47,911 bases of DNA from Bacteroidales bacterium (GTDB lineage Bacteria > Bacteroidota > Bacteroidia > Bacteroidales > UBA10428), in the NCBI GenBank assembly GCA_016933335.1, contig JAFGBD010000041.1, forward strand, positions 1 through 47,911, written 5' to 3'. A program made the translations under genes and the position numbers. Of the stretch, positions 1-8,580 are shown in pieces. The notes under the pieces are model-generated. The model was not told where the DNA came from. It made no database searches and was given only the letters and a program-made list of their open reading frames with translations. Within the stretch, counting starts at the first letter, position 1. Each line of letters opens with the position of its first letter.

Positions 1-278
1 TTACTGTTTTTAATCTGCTTCATTTTTTGATTGTTAGAATGTCAGTAAAGCCAAAAGTACCTAAAATTCCTGGTATGATTAAATGATATGAAACGTACAG
101 ATCGGCTGACAAATCATATAAGACAGTCCCGCTTTATGATGAAACCTGTCGATCTGTCTGATAAATATAATATTAGAGCAGGGAAACCATCGGAATTGAC
201 TGTTAGTAAATACTTTTTTAAAACTCATTGCAAATTTTTATTATTATTCTTTGTAAATTGATAACAAAATAAAGAGAT

Positions 279-587
279 ATGATAGTGACTTTTGTACATG
301 TCTGGGTGAAAGATAATCATATTGACGATTTTATTAAAGCAACCATCGAAAATCATTATGAATCAGTCAGAGAACCTGGTAACCTGAGGTTTGATATTTT
401 AAAAGATGCGGACAATGCTTCAAAATTTGTATTATATGAAGCATATGAATCTGAGGAGGCAGCTGCCTTTCACAAGAAAACGCCTCATTATCTAAAATGG
501 CGTGAAACGGTTGCTGACTGGATGGCAAAACCACGTGAGGGAATAAAGCATATGATAATATGTCCGGAAGACAAATCAGAATGGTGA
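279..587 (+). CDS. ABM-family small monooxygenase-fold protein (LsrG/YgiN-like)
   Basis: A 102-residue protein with the compact ferredoxin-like layout of the antibiotic biosynthesis monooxygenase (ABM) family. It opens with a beta strand (MIVTFVHVWV) and has a helix with FIKATIENHYESVREPGN. The family hallmark strand pair follows: the RFDIL strand, then KFVLYEAYES, then AAAFHKKTPHYLKW. The length is normal for the family. Relatives include quinol monooxygenases and LsrG, which isomerises phosphorylated autoinducer-2; the exact substrate cannot be read from the sequence. The ATG at 279 follows an AGAG stretch. The gene overlaps the downstream iron-type alcohol dehydrogenase by 7 bases, so the two are surely co-translated and may act on the same small carbonyl or aldehyde metabolite (inference). 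The 278 bases before it show no gene. Confidence 0.8.
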   Translation: MIVTFVHVWVKDNHIDDFIKATIENHYESVREPGNLRFDILKDADNASKFVLYEAYESEEAAAFHKKTPHYLKWRETVADWMAKPREGIKHMIICPEDKSEW

Positions 588-1753
588 ACGCATTTCATCT
601 TTCAGGAATACCCCGGATTATATTCGGGCCAGGTACCTTGAAAAAACTGCCGGCTTTACTAAAAGAATTTGGTGATCAATATCTGATCATTACAGGCGCC
701 ACTTCATTTATGTCGGGCCACAGTGGCAGGATTCTTATGAATTCTCTGGAAGGTGGCAGTAACATCATATACAGGGGCAGGATTATAAAGGAACCTTCGC
801 CTTCTGATGTTGATGATATTGTTAAGGAATACTCCGGCAAGGAAATTGACGCTGTGGTTGGTATAGGCGGTGGCAGTGTTCTGGATGCAGCAAAAGCTGT
901 TTCGGCAATGCTTCGTATCGGAGGATCTGTCAGGGAATATATCGAAGGAGTTGGTACCAGAAAGCATCCGGGGATTAAGATTCCTTTTATTGCTGTACCT
1001 ACTACTGCAGGTACAGGAAGTGAGTCAACCGAAAATGCCGTTCTTTCTGAAATCGGGACTAACGGATTTAAGCGTTCGCTGAGACATTACGGTCTGGTGC
1101 CGGATATTGCACTGGTTGATCCGGAACTCACAACAGGGTGTCCTCCGGAGATTACTTCCGCCAGCGGAATGGATGCCCTTACGCAACTGATTGAATCTTA
1201 TATATCTGTAAATGCGAATACCTTTACTGATTCACTGGCAGAAGAAGCCATCAGGCTTATTATCACCAGCCTGCCAAAAGCCGTGAAAAACGGCAGTGAT
1301 TTGAATGCCAGAAAGGCGCTGTCATATTCGGCAATGATCTCAGGAATCACGCTGGCAAATGCAGGTTTGGGAGTTGTCCATGGTTTTGCATCTTCTATCG
1401 GAGGTTGTATCGACATACCACACGGTGTATTGTGCGGTACATTGCTCGGTGCGGCAAACCGGATAATCCTGAATAACCTGTTAAACACTGATCCTGTCAA
1501 TGCTGCGGTAATGAAGTATGCGAAAATCGGAATGTTTTTTACCGAAACAAAAAATCTGACCGAGGGTGAATATGCTGTCCGGTTTATTGAGTTGCTTGAA
1601 AAACTGGTCGAGGATCTGGATCTGCCACGTATTGGTAATTACGGATTAAAGACAGAAATGCTGGAGAATATTGCTGACATGACCAGCCAGAAGAACAATC
1701 CGGTTAAGCTGAGCAAAGATGAATTGCTGCAGATACTAAAAGCGAGAATATAA
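581..1753 (+). CDS. Iron-containing (group III) alcohol dehydrogenase
   Basis: NAD(P)-dependent alcohol/aldehyde oxidoreductase of the Fe-ADH/dehydroquinate-synthase-like superfamily, about 390 residues as usual. The N-terminal dinucleotide-binding half carries GIGGGSVLDAAKAV and PTTAGTGSE. The C-terminal helical half carries the metal site. By alignment to the FucO pattern the ligands are Asp198, residue 202, His267 (HGFASS) and His281 (IPHG). Residue 202 is Gln in GMDALTQLIE, where classical FucO has His; this variant is seen in a subgroup of the family. An upstream ATG at 560 is also in frame, but the ATG at 581 is preferred: it overlaps the stop of the ABM gene, follows GGAAG, and puts the conserved FGPGTLKKLP strand at the usual distance. 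Substrate unknown; a role with the ABM protein in small-aldehyde turnover is inference. Confidence 0.9.
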   Translation: MVNAFHLSGIPRIIFGPGTLKKLPALLKEFGDQYLIITGATSFMSGHSGRILMNSLEGGSNIIYRGRIIKEPSPSDVDDIVKEYSGKEIDAVVGIGGGSVLDAAKAVSAMLRIGGSVREYIEGVGTRKHPGIKIPFIAVPTTAGTGSESTENAVLSEIGTNGFKRSLRHYGLVPDIALVDPELTTGCPPEITSASGMDALTQLIESYISVNANTFTDSLAEEAIRLIITSLPKAVKNGSDLNARKALSYSAMISGITLANAGLGVVHGFASSIGGCIDIPHGVLCGTLLGAANRIILNNLLNTDPVNAAVMKYAKIGMFFTETKNLTEGEYAVRFIELLEKLVEDLDLPRIGNYGLKTEMLENIADMTSQKNNPVKLSKDELLQILKARI

Positions 1754-1907
1754 ACAAGATACAACTTGAAAAGTATAACCGGAAAATGACATTTTCTTTG
1801 ATGAATATCGTATTTTTATTAAAACTTATTGAAAACCATAACCGTATAACTATTAATTTTAAATGATTTTTTAATCCTGACAGATCATTAAAACGCCGTA
1901 CCTTACG

Positions 1908-3533
1908 ATGAGTCATAAAATACTGGTAGTTGACGATACAAGTATAAACAGGGAGCTTATTCTGAATATGCTGAAGACCTCTGAAACAGAGTATGATGTT
2001 CTGGAAGCATCAAACGGAAAGGAGGGATATGAAAGTGCAGTAAGCAATCTTCCCGATGTCATTCTTATGGACTTAAGAATGCCTGAGGTCGATGGCATTC
2101 AGGCAATAAGGATGCTTAAGCTGGATGAATCCACAAAAGAAATACCGGTTTTGGTACTGACTGCCTATAATTCTTCCGAGAACCTGAAGGAATCATTCGA
2201 TGTCGGGGCATTCGATTTTATTACAAAACCTGTTGACAAGGATGAGTTGATTTCAAGAATTAACAAAGCATTAGGTGTTAATGAAAAAATCAGGGATATC
2301 CAGGGGAGGATAGCGGAATATGAAACCAAAAAGAATGATATTGAAAATATTGCCCTGATCAGTGGTAACAGCCAGAATTCTTTTATCCTGATCAGTCCTG
2401 ATGGCGAGCTTGTATGGGCCAGTGACGGATTCATGAATTTCCACGGGATGACCCTGGAAGAATTCAGGTTAAAAAAAGGAAGTACCATATTCAGCCTTTG
2501 TCCTGATCATGAAATCATTTCACTGTTCAACCTTTGTGTTTCCAGAAAGCAACCGGTAGATTATTCGTCAAGAGTTACAGGCAATAAGGGAGAAGAAAAA
2601 TGGCTCCAGACATTTATTTCTCCCATACTTAACGGCAGTGGCGGGGTTGACAGATTGATTGCAACTGAGATTGATATCACCTCATTGAAAAGGAAGGAAG
2701 AAGAGCTCAACCGACAGAATCAAAGGATGCAGGCTGTTATGCAGAATCTTGAAAAAGCAAACCAGCAGCTGGAAGAGCAAAAAAATGAAATCAACCGGCA
2801 AAAGCAGCTTATCCAGGAAGAACAAAACAAATCCGAAAAGCTGCTCCTGAATATCCTTCCCTTTGAGATCGCAAGACAGCTGAAAAGCAAGGGCAAAGCA
2901 GGCAGCCGTCAATATAAGACCGTTTCGGTATTGTTTGCTGATTTTAAAGGATTCTCAAAATACTCCAAGGAACTGGAGCCAAATGATCTGGTGAATATAC
3001 TGGATAACTATTTCGCAAAATTTGACGAGATCATTGGCAGGCATTACCTTGAAAAGATCAAAACCATTGGTGATGCCTATATGTGTGCAGGCGGTTTACC
3101 CCTGAGGAATAAGAGTAATCCGTTTGATGCCGTTCTTGCCGGTCTCGAAATTCAGAATTACATGAACAAACTCAACGACAGCAAAGTTGTCAATAACCTT
3201 TCCATCTGGGAACTGAGGATCGGGGTTCATACAGGTCCTGTTATCGCGGGTGTAGTCGGTCGCCGTAAGTTTGCTTATGATATCTGGGGTGATACTGTGA
3301 ATATTGCCAGCCGGATGGAACATGCCAGTCATGTCGGAATGGTCAATATTTCAGGTACTACTTATGATTTTGTGAAAGATTTTTTTGAGTGTGATTACAG
3401 GGGAAAGATTGAAGCAAAAAATATCGGGAAGGTTGATATGTACTTTGTTAACCGTTTAAAAACGGAATTCTCATCAGATGATAACGGTCTGATTCCCAAT
3501 GAAGAGTTTATTAATCTGGTAAACAGGCTCTGA
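1908..3533 (+). CDS. Receiver-PAS-class III adenylate cyclase
   Basis: A three-part signalling enzyme. Residues 1-120 form a receiver domain with Asp9/Asp10, phosphoacceptor Asp55 (LMDLRMP), Thr85 and Lys107. A PAS-like domain follows (about 150-265), then a long Gln/Glu-rich coiled coil (about 265-320), the typical transmitter before a class III cyclase. The catalytic domain runs from about 335 to 510. Metal ligands Asp345 (FADFKGFS) and Asp389 (GDAYM), base-selecting Lys385 and Asp458 (YDIWGD), and transition-state Asn465 and Arg469 are all present. The Lys/Asp pair is the adenylate-specific combination, so cAMP is the expected product (knowledge of the family, not tested). There is no signal peptide or membrane segment, so it is cytosolic. 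No kinase gene is adjacent. The gene converges on hisE with 2 bases between the stop codons. Confidence 0.9.
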   Translation: MSHKILVVDDTSINRELILNMLKTSETEYDVLEASNGKEGYESAVSNLPDVILMDLRMPEVDGIQAIRMLKLDESTKEIPVLVLTAYNSSENLKESFDVGAFDFITKPVDKDELISRINKALGVNEKIRDIQGRIAEYETKKNDIENIALISGNSQNSFILISPDGELVWASDGFMNFHGMTLEEFRLKKGSTIFSLCPDHEIISLFNLCVSRKQPVDYSSRVTGNKGEEKWLQTFISPILNGSGGVDRLIATEIDITSLKRKEEELNRQNQRMQAVMQNLEKANQQLEEQKNEINRQKQLIQEEQNKSEKLLLNILPFEIARQLKSKGKAGSRQYKTVSVLFADFKGFSKYSKELEPNDLVNILDNYFAKFDEIIGRHYLEKIKTIGDAYMCAGGLPLRNKSNPFDAVLAGLEIQNYMNKLNDSKVVNNLSIWELRIGVHTGPVIAGVVGRRKFAYDIWGDTVNIASRMEHASHVGMVNISGTTYDFVKDFFECDYRGKIEAKNIGKVDMYFVNRLKTEFSSDDNGLIPNEEFINLVNRL

Positions 3534-3535
3534 TG

Positions 3536-3832
3536 TTAGTTATGTCTTTCCTCCAGGATCTTTGCGACATCTTCAATCCGGCATGATTTCATGCTGAGGA
3601 GGACCATCATATGATATAACAGATCTGCGGCTTCATTCAGAAACATCTCATCGTTCTGGTCTTTTGCCTCAATAATCAGCTCGACGGCTTCTTCACCCAC
3701 CTTTTGGGCAATTTTATTGAGGCCTTTTTTAAATAACCTGGTTGTATAAGAATTATCAGGTAATTCAGATTTTCTCTGATCAATGATATCCTGCAGCTGT
3801 ATTATAAAATCCAGGTTTTTTTTTAAAGTCAT
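3536..3832 (-). CDS. hisE: Phosphoribosyl-ATP pyrophosphatase
   Basis: Hydrolyses phosphoribosyl-ATP to phosphoribosyl-AMP, the second step of histidine synthesis. The 98-residue all-alpha protein shows the MazG-like metal-binding helices GEEAVELIIEA and NEAADLLYHMMVLL, with Lys/Gly-rich LFKKGLNKIAQKVGEE before them. It is the last gene of the his operon. In many Bacteroidota this activity is the C-terminal half of a fused HisIE protein. Here the protein begins directly with the HisE domain, and the 148 bases between it and hisF are too short to hold a HisI domain. The phosphoribosyl-AMP cyclohydrolase must therefore be encoded elsewhere or be replaced. Confidence 0.93.
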   Translation of the reverse strand: MTLKKNLDFIIQLQDIIDQRKSELPDNSYTTRLFKKGLNKIAQKVGEEAVELIIEAKDQNDEMFLNEAADLLYHMMVLLSMKSCRIEDVAKILEERHN

Positions 3833-3980
3833 TTTTTTCGGGTTAAATGGTTTGAAATTTTATCATCCATATTATATACAATTTTTAAACCTGTTGTTTT
3901 TCCTTTACCCAGGGCATGTTATTTAACGGATTTCATAGAAACACTTTTCATGCTGCCTGAGTTGAAATCAGGGTATACTT

Positions 3981-4736
3981 CTAGATTCGCACCGGTATAT
4001 TCCTGTTCTGAAGGTACTCCTTTAATTGAGGAACTGTAATTTCCCTGTAATGAAAGATGCTCGCAGCCAGTCCCGCATCGGCCTTTCCAACTGTGAACAC
4101 TTCGGCAAAATGTTCCATATTACCGGCTCCGCCAGAAGCAATAACAGGTATGGAAAGACTTTCTGACAATCTGGCCGTTGCTTCGCACGCAAATCCGTTT
4201 TTGGTGCCATCGTGGTTCATTGAGGTGAACAGTATTTCACCGGCGCCTCTGTCCTGTACTTCCCTGGCCCATGAAAAAAGTTCTTTATCAGAAGGGATCC
4301 TGCCACCATTGATGAAAGCTGTCCAGTTCCCTTCTTTTTCATTCGCATCAATAGCTACAACCACGAACTGGCTTCCGAAATGAAGGGCCATCTGATCAAC
4401 CAGTCCGGGATTCTTTATTGCGGCAGTATTGATGGAGACTTTATCAGCCCCTGCAGAAAGCAGGGCTTCGATATCTGATAAAGCTGAGACACCGCCACCG
4501 ACAGTGAAAGGGATATTGATATTCTTTGCAATCCGCCTGACCAGCTCAACGAAAGTTTTTCTTCCTTCATGAGTTGCTGTGATATCAAGAAATACCAGTT
4601 CGTCTGCACCCTGGGCTGCATATACAGCTCCCATTTCTACAGGATCACCAACTTCCCTGATATTGATAAAATTGATTCCTTTCACTGTCTTCCCGTCTTT
4701 GACATCCAGACAGGGTATGATTCTTTTTGCGAGCAT
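3981..4736 (-). CDS. hisF: Imidazole glycerol phosphate synthase, cyclase subunit
   Basis: Forms imidazole glycerol phosphate and AICAR from PRFAR with ammonia supplied by HisH. The 251 residues form the (beta/alpha)8 barrel typical of the family. Catalytic Asp11 (IPCLDV) and Asp130 (VVAIDAN) are at the canonical positions. The phosphate-binding motifs TVGGGV and ASGGAG and the NGGR loop are visible. The start at 4736 gives the standard [12 protein letters not shown]-terminus. It follows hisA with a 53-base gap that holds a duplicated copy of the hisA tail. The full length and intact motifs argue for a working enzyme. Confidence 0.97.
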   Translation of the reverse strand: MLAKRIIPCLDVKDGKTVKGINFINIREVGDPVEMGAVYAAQGADELVFLDITATHEGRKTFVELVRRIAKNINIPFTVGGGVSALSDIEALLSAGADKVSINTAAIKNPGLVDQMALHFGSQFVVVAIDANEKEGNWTAFINGGRIPSDKELFSWAREVQDRGAGEILFTSMNHDGTKNGFACEATARLSESLSIPVIASGGAGNMEHFAEVFTVGKADAGLAASIFHYREITVPQLKEYLQNRNIPVRI

Positions 4737-4750
4737 ATAACCTGTTTTAA

Positions 4751-4820
4751 GAAATTATAAAAACTTTTTCAGATCGCTGTTTTATGAAATTACAAAAACT
4801 TTTTCAGATCGTTGATCGAT
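4751..4820. repeat. 35-bp tandem duplication of the hisA 3' end
   Basis: Units 4751-4785 and 4786-4820 lie head to tail, and the first 29 bases match at 27 positions. The second unit is the true end of hisA (…DLKKFL stop, minus strand). The first unit repeats the same six codons and stop inside the hisA-hisF spacer. It looks like a small replication-slippage duplication that added spacer DNA before hisF. Confidence 0.85.
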
Positions 4821-5509
4821 ATTCTTTTTTCATACAAAGCTTTACCTATTACAACAGCATCAATCCCTGATTCTTCCAGTTTTTCAATATCGGCGACTGC
4901 TGAAACCCCTCCACTGGCGATCAGATACAGGTCAGCAAAACCGAGTTTTATTCTTTGATAAAGTTCAACAGCAGGGCCCTTTAACATACCGTCTTTTGAA
5001 ATATCGGTACATAACACTTTTTTTATTCCTGTATTTTTCCTGTCTGCAAGGTATTCAAAAAGGCCTGTATCTGTTTCTTCCGTCCAGCCCGAGATGGCAA
5101 TTTTATCACCTTTCACATCAGCTCCAAGGATGATTCTCTCACTTCCGTATCTGGCTATCCAGGAACCCAGCATGGCCGGATTGGTAACAGCAATGCTGCC
5201 AACGGTTACCATCCTGGCTCCGTGGTCAAAAACCTTTTGTATGTCTGTGTCTGATTTGATGCCGCCGCCGAAGTCAATCTCCAGTTCAGTGGCGGAGGCA
5301 ATAGCTGCAAGAACTTTCAGGTTGACTACCTGAGCGGCTTTGGCCCCGTCGAGATCAACCAGATGTAATCTTTTTATTCCGGCGTCATCAAATGCTCTGG
5401 CAACTTCAACGGGATTCTCATGATAGATTGTTCTTGATTTATAATTGCCTTGTTTAAGTCTTACACATTTGCCTCCTATAATATCGATTGCAGGTATGAC
5501 ATCAATCAT
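4790..5509 (-). CDS. hisA: ProFAR isomerase
   Basis: Isomerises 5'-ProFAR to PRFAR, feeding HisFH. It is a 239-residue (beta/alpha)8 barrel related to HisF. Catalytic acid/base residues Asp9 (IPAIDI) and Asp131 (ILGADV) are present, as are the phosphate-binding FGGGI and ASGGV motifs. Two bases separate its start from the hisH stop, so translation is probably coupled. The C-terminus DLKKFL is duplicated downstream as a short tandem repeat. All motifs are intact. Confidence 0.97.
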   Translation of the reverse strand: MIDVIPAIDIIGGKCVRLKQGNYKSRTIYHENPVEVARAFDDAGIKRLHLVDLDGAKAAQVVNLKVLAAIASATELEIDFGGGIKSDTDIQKVFDHGARMVTVGSIAVTNPAMLGSWIARYGSERIILGADVKGDKIAISGWTEETDTGLFEYLADRKNTGIKKVLCTDISKDGMLKGPAVELYQRIKLGFADLYLIASGGVSAVADIEKLEESGIDAVVIGKALYEKRISINDLKKFL

Positions 5510-5511
5510 GA

Positions 5512-6111
5512 TCAGATTTTTAAAAAGTTATCCAGAATAGCAGAACCGGCTTTCCCGCTTTTCTCGGGATGAAACTGGGTTGCATGAAAATTATCTTTTT
5601 GCAGGGCAGCGCTGAAAGGGTGAATGTAATTGCAGAGCGCACTGGTATCATTTCCTGTTGAGACATAGTAACTGTGCACAAAATAAACATAGCTTTCTTC
5701 GCTGATGTTCGCGAAGATCTTTCCTTTCAGTTTATAAATGCTGTTCCATCCCATCTGTGGCACCTTGTTAATATTTTCTGTGCCTGTTTCAGGTGTAAAT
5801 TTTCTTACATGCTCTTCAAAGATACCGATACAAGGGGTGTCATTTTCATCGGAATGCCTGCACATCAGTTGCATTCCCAGGCATATGCCAAGAACCGGTT
5901 GCTTTAATTCCTTGATCAGTATATCAAGTTTCTCTTTTTTCAGAAAATTCATGGTTGTACTGGCCTCTCCCACACCGGGGAATATTACCTTGTCTGCAGT
6001 CCTGATTGATTCATGATCGTTTGTGATGACAGCTCTGATACCGAGTCTTTGCAGGGCATAATCAACTGACATAATATTTCCGGCGTTATATTTGATGATG
6101 GCTACTCTCAT
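5512..6111 (-). CDS. hisH: Imidazole glycerol phosphate synthase, glutaminase subunit
   Basis: Class I glutamine amidotransferase that supplies ammonia to HisF. It is 199 residues long, as normal. The catalytic triad is Cys77 (LGICLGMQ), His181 and Glu183 (QFHPEKSGKAG). The N-terminal KYNAGNIMS and FPGVGEA segments are family hallmarks. It lies 2 bases upstream of hisA and about 110 bases downstream of hisB. It works as a HisF-HisH heterodimer. Confidence 0.97.
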   Translation of the reverse strand: MRVAIIKYNAGNIMSVDYALQRLGIRAVITNDHESIRTADKVIFPGVGEASTTMNFLKKEKLDILIKELKQPVLGICLGMQLMCRHSDENDTPCIGIFEEHVRKFTPETGTENINKVPQMGWNSIYKLKGKIFANISEESYVYFVHSYYVSTGNDTSALCNYIHPFSAALQKDNFHATQFHPEKSGKAGSAILDNFLKI

Positions 6112-6223
6112 TTTAACCAGCGAAAAACAATTGTCCTGTTCTGTTTTCCTGATTCACATTTTAATTGCCGTGATGAATTAAAATGTTTACCGTCTTTTGA
6201 TCTGATAAAGTCATTCTTAAATA

Positions 6224-7351
6224 TTATAACGAGCCCTTCGTTGAAGGAAGGTTAAAATTAAAAATATCCTTTCTTACGGCCATTTTAATGGCTCTTCCGA
6301 GCGCTTTGAAGATGGCTTCAATCTTATGGTGTTCATTTTTCCCTTCAGCTTTGATGTTCAGGTTGCATCTGGCAGTGTCAGAAAACGATTTGAAAAAGTG
6401 CATGAACATTTCAGCAGGCATGTCACCGATTCTTTCACGTTTGAAGTCGGCATCCCATACAAGCCAGCTCCTGCCGGAGAAATCAATGACAACCTGTGCC
6501 AGGCAATCATCCATGGGAAGAACAAATCCGTATCTTTCAATGCCCTTTTTGTCACCAAGGGCCTTAAAAAAGGCTTCTCCCAGGGCAAGGGCTGTGTCTT
6601 CAATAGTGTGGTGTTCGTCAACATTAAGATCACCCTTAACCTGAATGGTAATGTCTGTATCAGAATGCCGGGCGATCTGTTCAAGCATATGATCAAAAAA
6701 ACCCAGTCCCGTTGAAATATCTGATTTTCCGGTTCCGTTAATGACAAGTTTAACACTGACATCTGTTTCACCTGTCTTTCGTCTGACGCTGGCCGTCCTG
6801 TCACCTTCAGAGATATATGCGTATATTGCATCCCAGTCGTCGGATACAAGAACGCACTGATCTTCAAGTCCTTCCCTGGTTAATATATCTATACTGCTGA
6901 CAGGAGCAAAAAATATGGCTTTTGCACCCAGGTTCTTTGCGAGCCGGATATCTGTCAGACGATCACCAATGACAAAAGATCCGGACAGATCATATTTATG
7001 CTTGTTCATATACTTTCTCAGAAGGCCTGTCTGTGGCTTTCTGCCGGGAGAGTTGTCTCCCGGAAAGCTTTTATCAACCAGGATATCATCGAAAACAATG
7101 TTTTCATTTTCAAAACATTTGAGCATCTTATGCTGTACAGTCTCATACTTTTCAATTGGAAAGGATGGTGTACCAAGTCCGTCCTGATTGGTTACGATAA
7201 CAAGTTCATAATCAAGGTAACGGCGAATATAATACAGGTTTCTGAAGACTTTCGGAATGAATTCCAGTTTTTCAAGAGAATCAACCTGAAAATCCTCAGC
7301 AGGTTCATGTATTAAGGTTCCGTCCCTGTCAAGAAATATTACTTTTTTCAT
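6224..7351 (-). CDS. hisB: Bifunctional histidinol-phosphatase / IGP dehydratase
   Basis: Two fused enzymes of histidine synthesis in 375 residues. The N-terminal HAD phosphatase (about 1-165) has nucleophile Asp8 and Asp10 in FLDRDGT, the VTNQDG motif, and GRKPQTG plus GDRLTDI further on. The C-terminal IGP dehydratase (about 185-375) has the paired metal sites [21 protein letters not shown] and EHHKIEA. The E. coli enzyme has a C-x-H…C-x-C zinc loop before RKP; here the corresponding residues are Asp, Ser, Ser and Gly, so that zinc site is absent. A gap of 185 bases without a gene separates it from hisC. The fusion is well known in Bacteroidota and enterobacteria. Confidence 0.96.
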   Translation of the reverse strand: MKKVIFLDRDGTLIHEPAEDFQVDSLEKLEFIPKVFRNLYYIRRYLDYELVIVTNQDGLGTPSFPIEKYETVQHKMLKCFENENIVFDDILVDKSFPGDNSPGRKPQTGLLRKYMNKHKYDLSGSFVIGDRLTDIRLAKNLGAKAIFFAPVSSIDILTREGLEDQCVLVSDDWDAIYAYISEGDRTASVRRKTGETDVSVKLVINGTGKSDISTGLGFFDHMLEQIARHSDTDITIQVKGDLNVDEHHTIEDTALALGEAFFKALGDKKGIERYGFVLPMDDCLAQVVIDFSGRSWLVWDADFKRERIGDMPAEMFMHFFKSFSDTARCNLNIKAEGKNEHHKIEAIFKALGRAIKMAVRKDIFNFNLPSTKGSL

Positions 7352-7536
7352 CTGTTTGTTGTTTTACATGATCAGAAACCTGTCTCTTCAACAGTCACGA
7401 TACTGATCCAAAAAACCGGGTCTTATTTCAGTTCACTACAAAATTAATCTTCATTTATAAATTTCTTTATACAACAGCATGACAATACTTCAATATATCC
7501 AGAAAACCATCCGGTAAAGTCAGTCAGCAATATATA

Positions 7537-8580
7537 TCAGTCCATTTTTTCCAGGGCTTTTAATAATAAATCATTCTCCTCCGCTGTTCCGACCGTAAAC
7601 CGCAGACATCCGTCGCAAAGACTGACTTTTGACCGGTCTCTTACTATTATTTTTTTATTCTTCAGGTATTCATATATTGTTCCAGGATTTTTAACCTTAA
7701 CCAGTATAAAGTTGGCATCAGAAGGAAAAACTCTAATAATACAAGGAATTTTTGTCAACTCCTTTGAGATCCTCTCCCTTTCATTAATTATTTCTTCCAG
7801 CCACCTGTCTTTTGCCTGTTTGTTTTTAACAAGGGCCTCAAGTGCAATGGCTAACGCAGGCCGGTTAACATTATACGGATACTTGATCTTATTCATAACA
7901 GCTATTACCCTGCTGTCTGCAAAGCACATACCCAGCCTGATCCCGGCCAGACCCCATGCTTTGCTGAAAGTCTGCAGGATGACCAGATTCTGGTATTCAG
8001 GCAATTTATTCAGAAATCCCCGGTGTCTTGAAAAATCAATATATGCTTCATCAAGCACCACCAGACCTTCAAAACTGTCAATGATCTTCATAACGTCATT
8101 TTCCCTGAAGCTGTTTGAGGTAGGATTGTTGGGTGAACATAAGAATAAAAGTTTTGTATGCTTGTTAACCATTTTCAGCATGGCACTTACATCAAGCTGG
8201 AAATCACCGGTAAGCAAAATCCTGTTGAATTTCACTTCGTTGATATCAGCGCACACTTTGTACATGCCGTAGGTGGGATCGATGGAAAGAATATTATCCG
8301 TGACGGGCTGACAAAAGGCCCTTATAAGCAGATCAATGGCTTCATCGCTTCCGTTTCCGAGAAAAATATGGTCTGTTGATACATCTTTTATCTTTGCTAT
8401 CTCATTTTTAAGCTTGAGCTGCAACGGATCGGGGTAGCGATTAAACGGAGCATTATTCGGATTCTCATTGGCATCCAGAAATATGGCACCGGTCCCTGAA
8501 TATTCACTTCGGGCCGATGAATATGGCTGCAGGTTTTTGATATTGTTCCTTTGCAACTTTTCTATATCTGTTTTTTTCAT
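7537..8580 (-). CDS. hisC: Histidinol-phosphate aminotransferase
   Basis: PLP enzyme converting imidazole acetol phosphate and glutamate to histidinol phosphate. It is a class I/II aminotransferase of 347 residues. Visible motifs are FLGNGSDEAIDL (cofactor phosphate binding), SPNNPTSN, VVLDEAYIDF, the Schiff-base lysine in QTFSKAWGLAGIRLG, and the C-terminal LRFTVGT arginine. Its ATG overlaps the hisD stop by 4 bases (ATGA), a translational coupling arrangement. Confidence 0.96.
   Translation of the reverse strand: MKKTDIEKLQRNNIKNLQPYSSARSEYSGTGAIFLDANENPNNAPFNRYPDPLQLKLKNEIAKIKDVSTDHIFLGNGSDEAIDLLIRAFCQPVTDNILSIDPTYGMYKVCADINEVKFNRILLTGDFQLDVSAMLKMVNKHTKLLFLCSPNNPTSNSFRENDVMKIIDSFEGLVVLDEAYIDFSRHRGFLNKLPEYQNLVILQTFSKAWGLAGIRLGMCFADSRVIAVMNKIKYPYNVNRPALAIALEALVKNKQAKDRWLEEIINERERISKELTKIPCIIRVFPSDANFILVKVKNPGTIYEYLKNKKIIVRDRSKVSLCDGCLRFTVGTAEENDLLLKALEKMD

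Noticed and set aside
1..278. Left edge of the window as a truncated gene
   Set aside because: Stops occur in every frame and no motif is recognisable; it is ordinary intergenic DNA.
3833..3980. Search for a HisI remnant in the hisF-hisE spacer
   Set aside because: All minus-strand frames are broken within a few codons and no cyclohydrolase motif is visible, so no pseudogene can be claimed.
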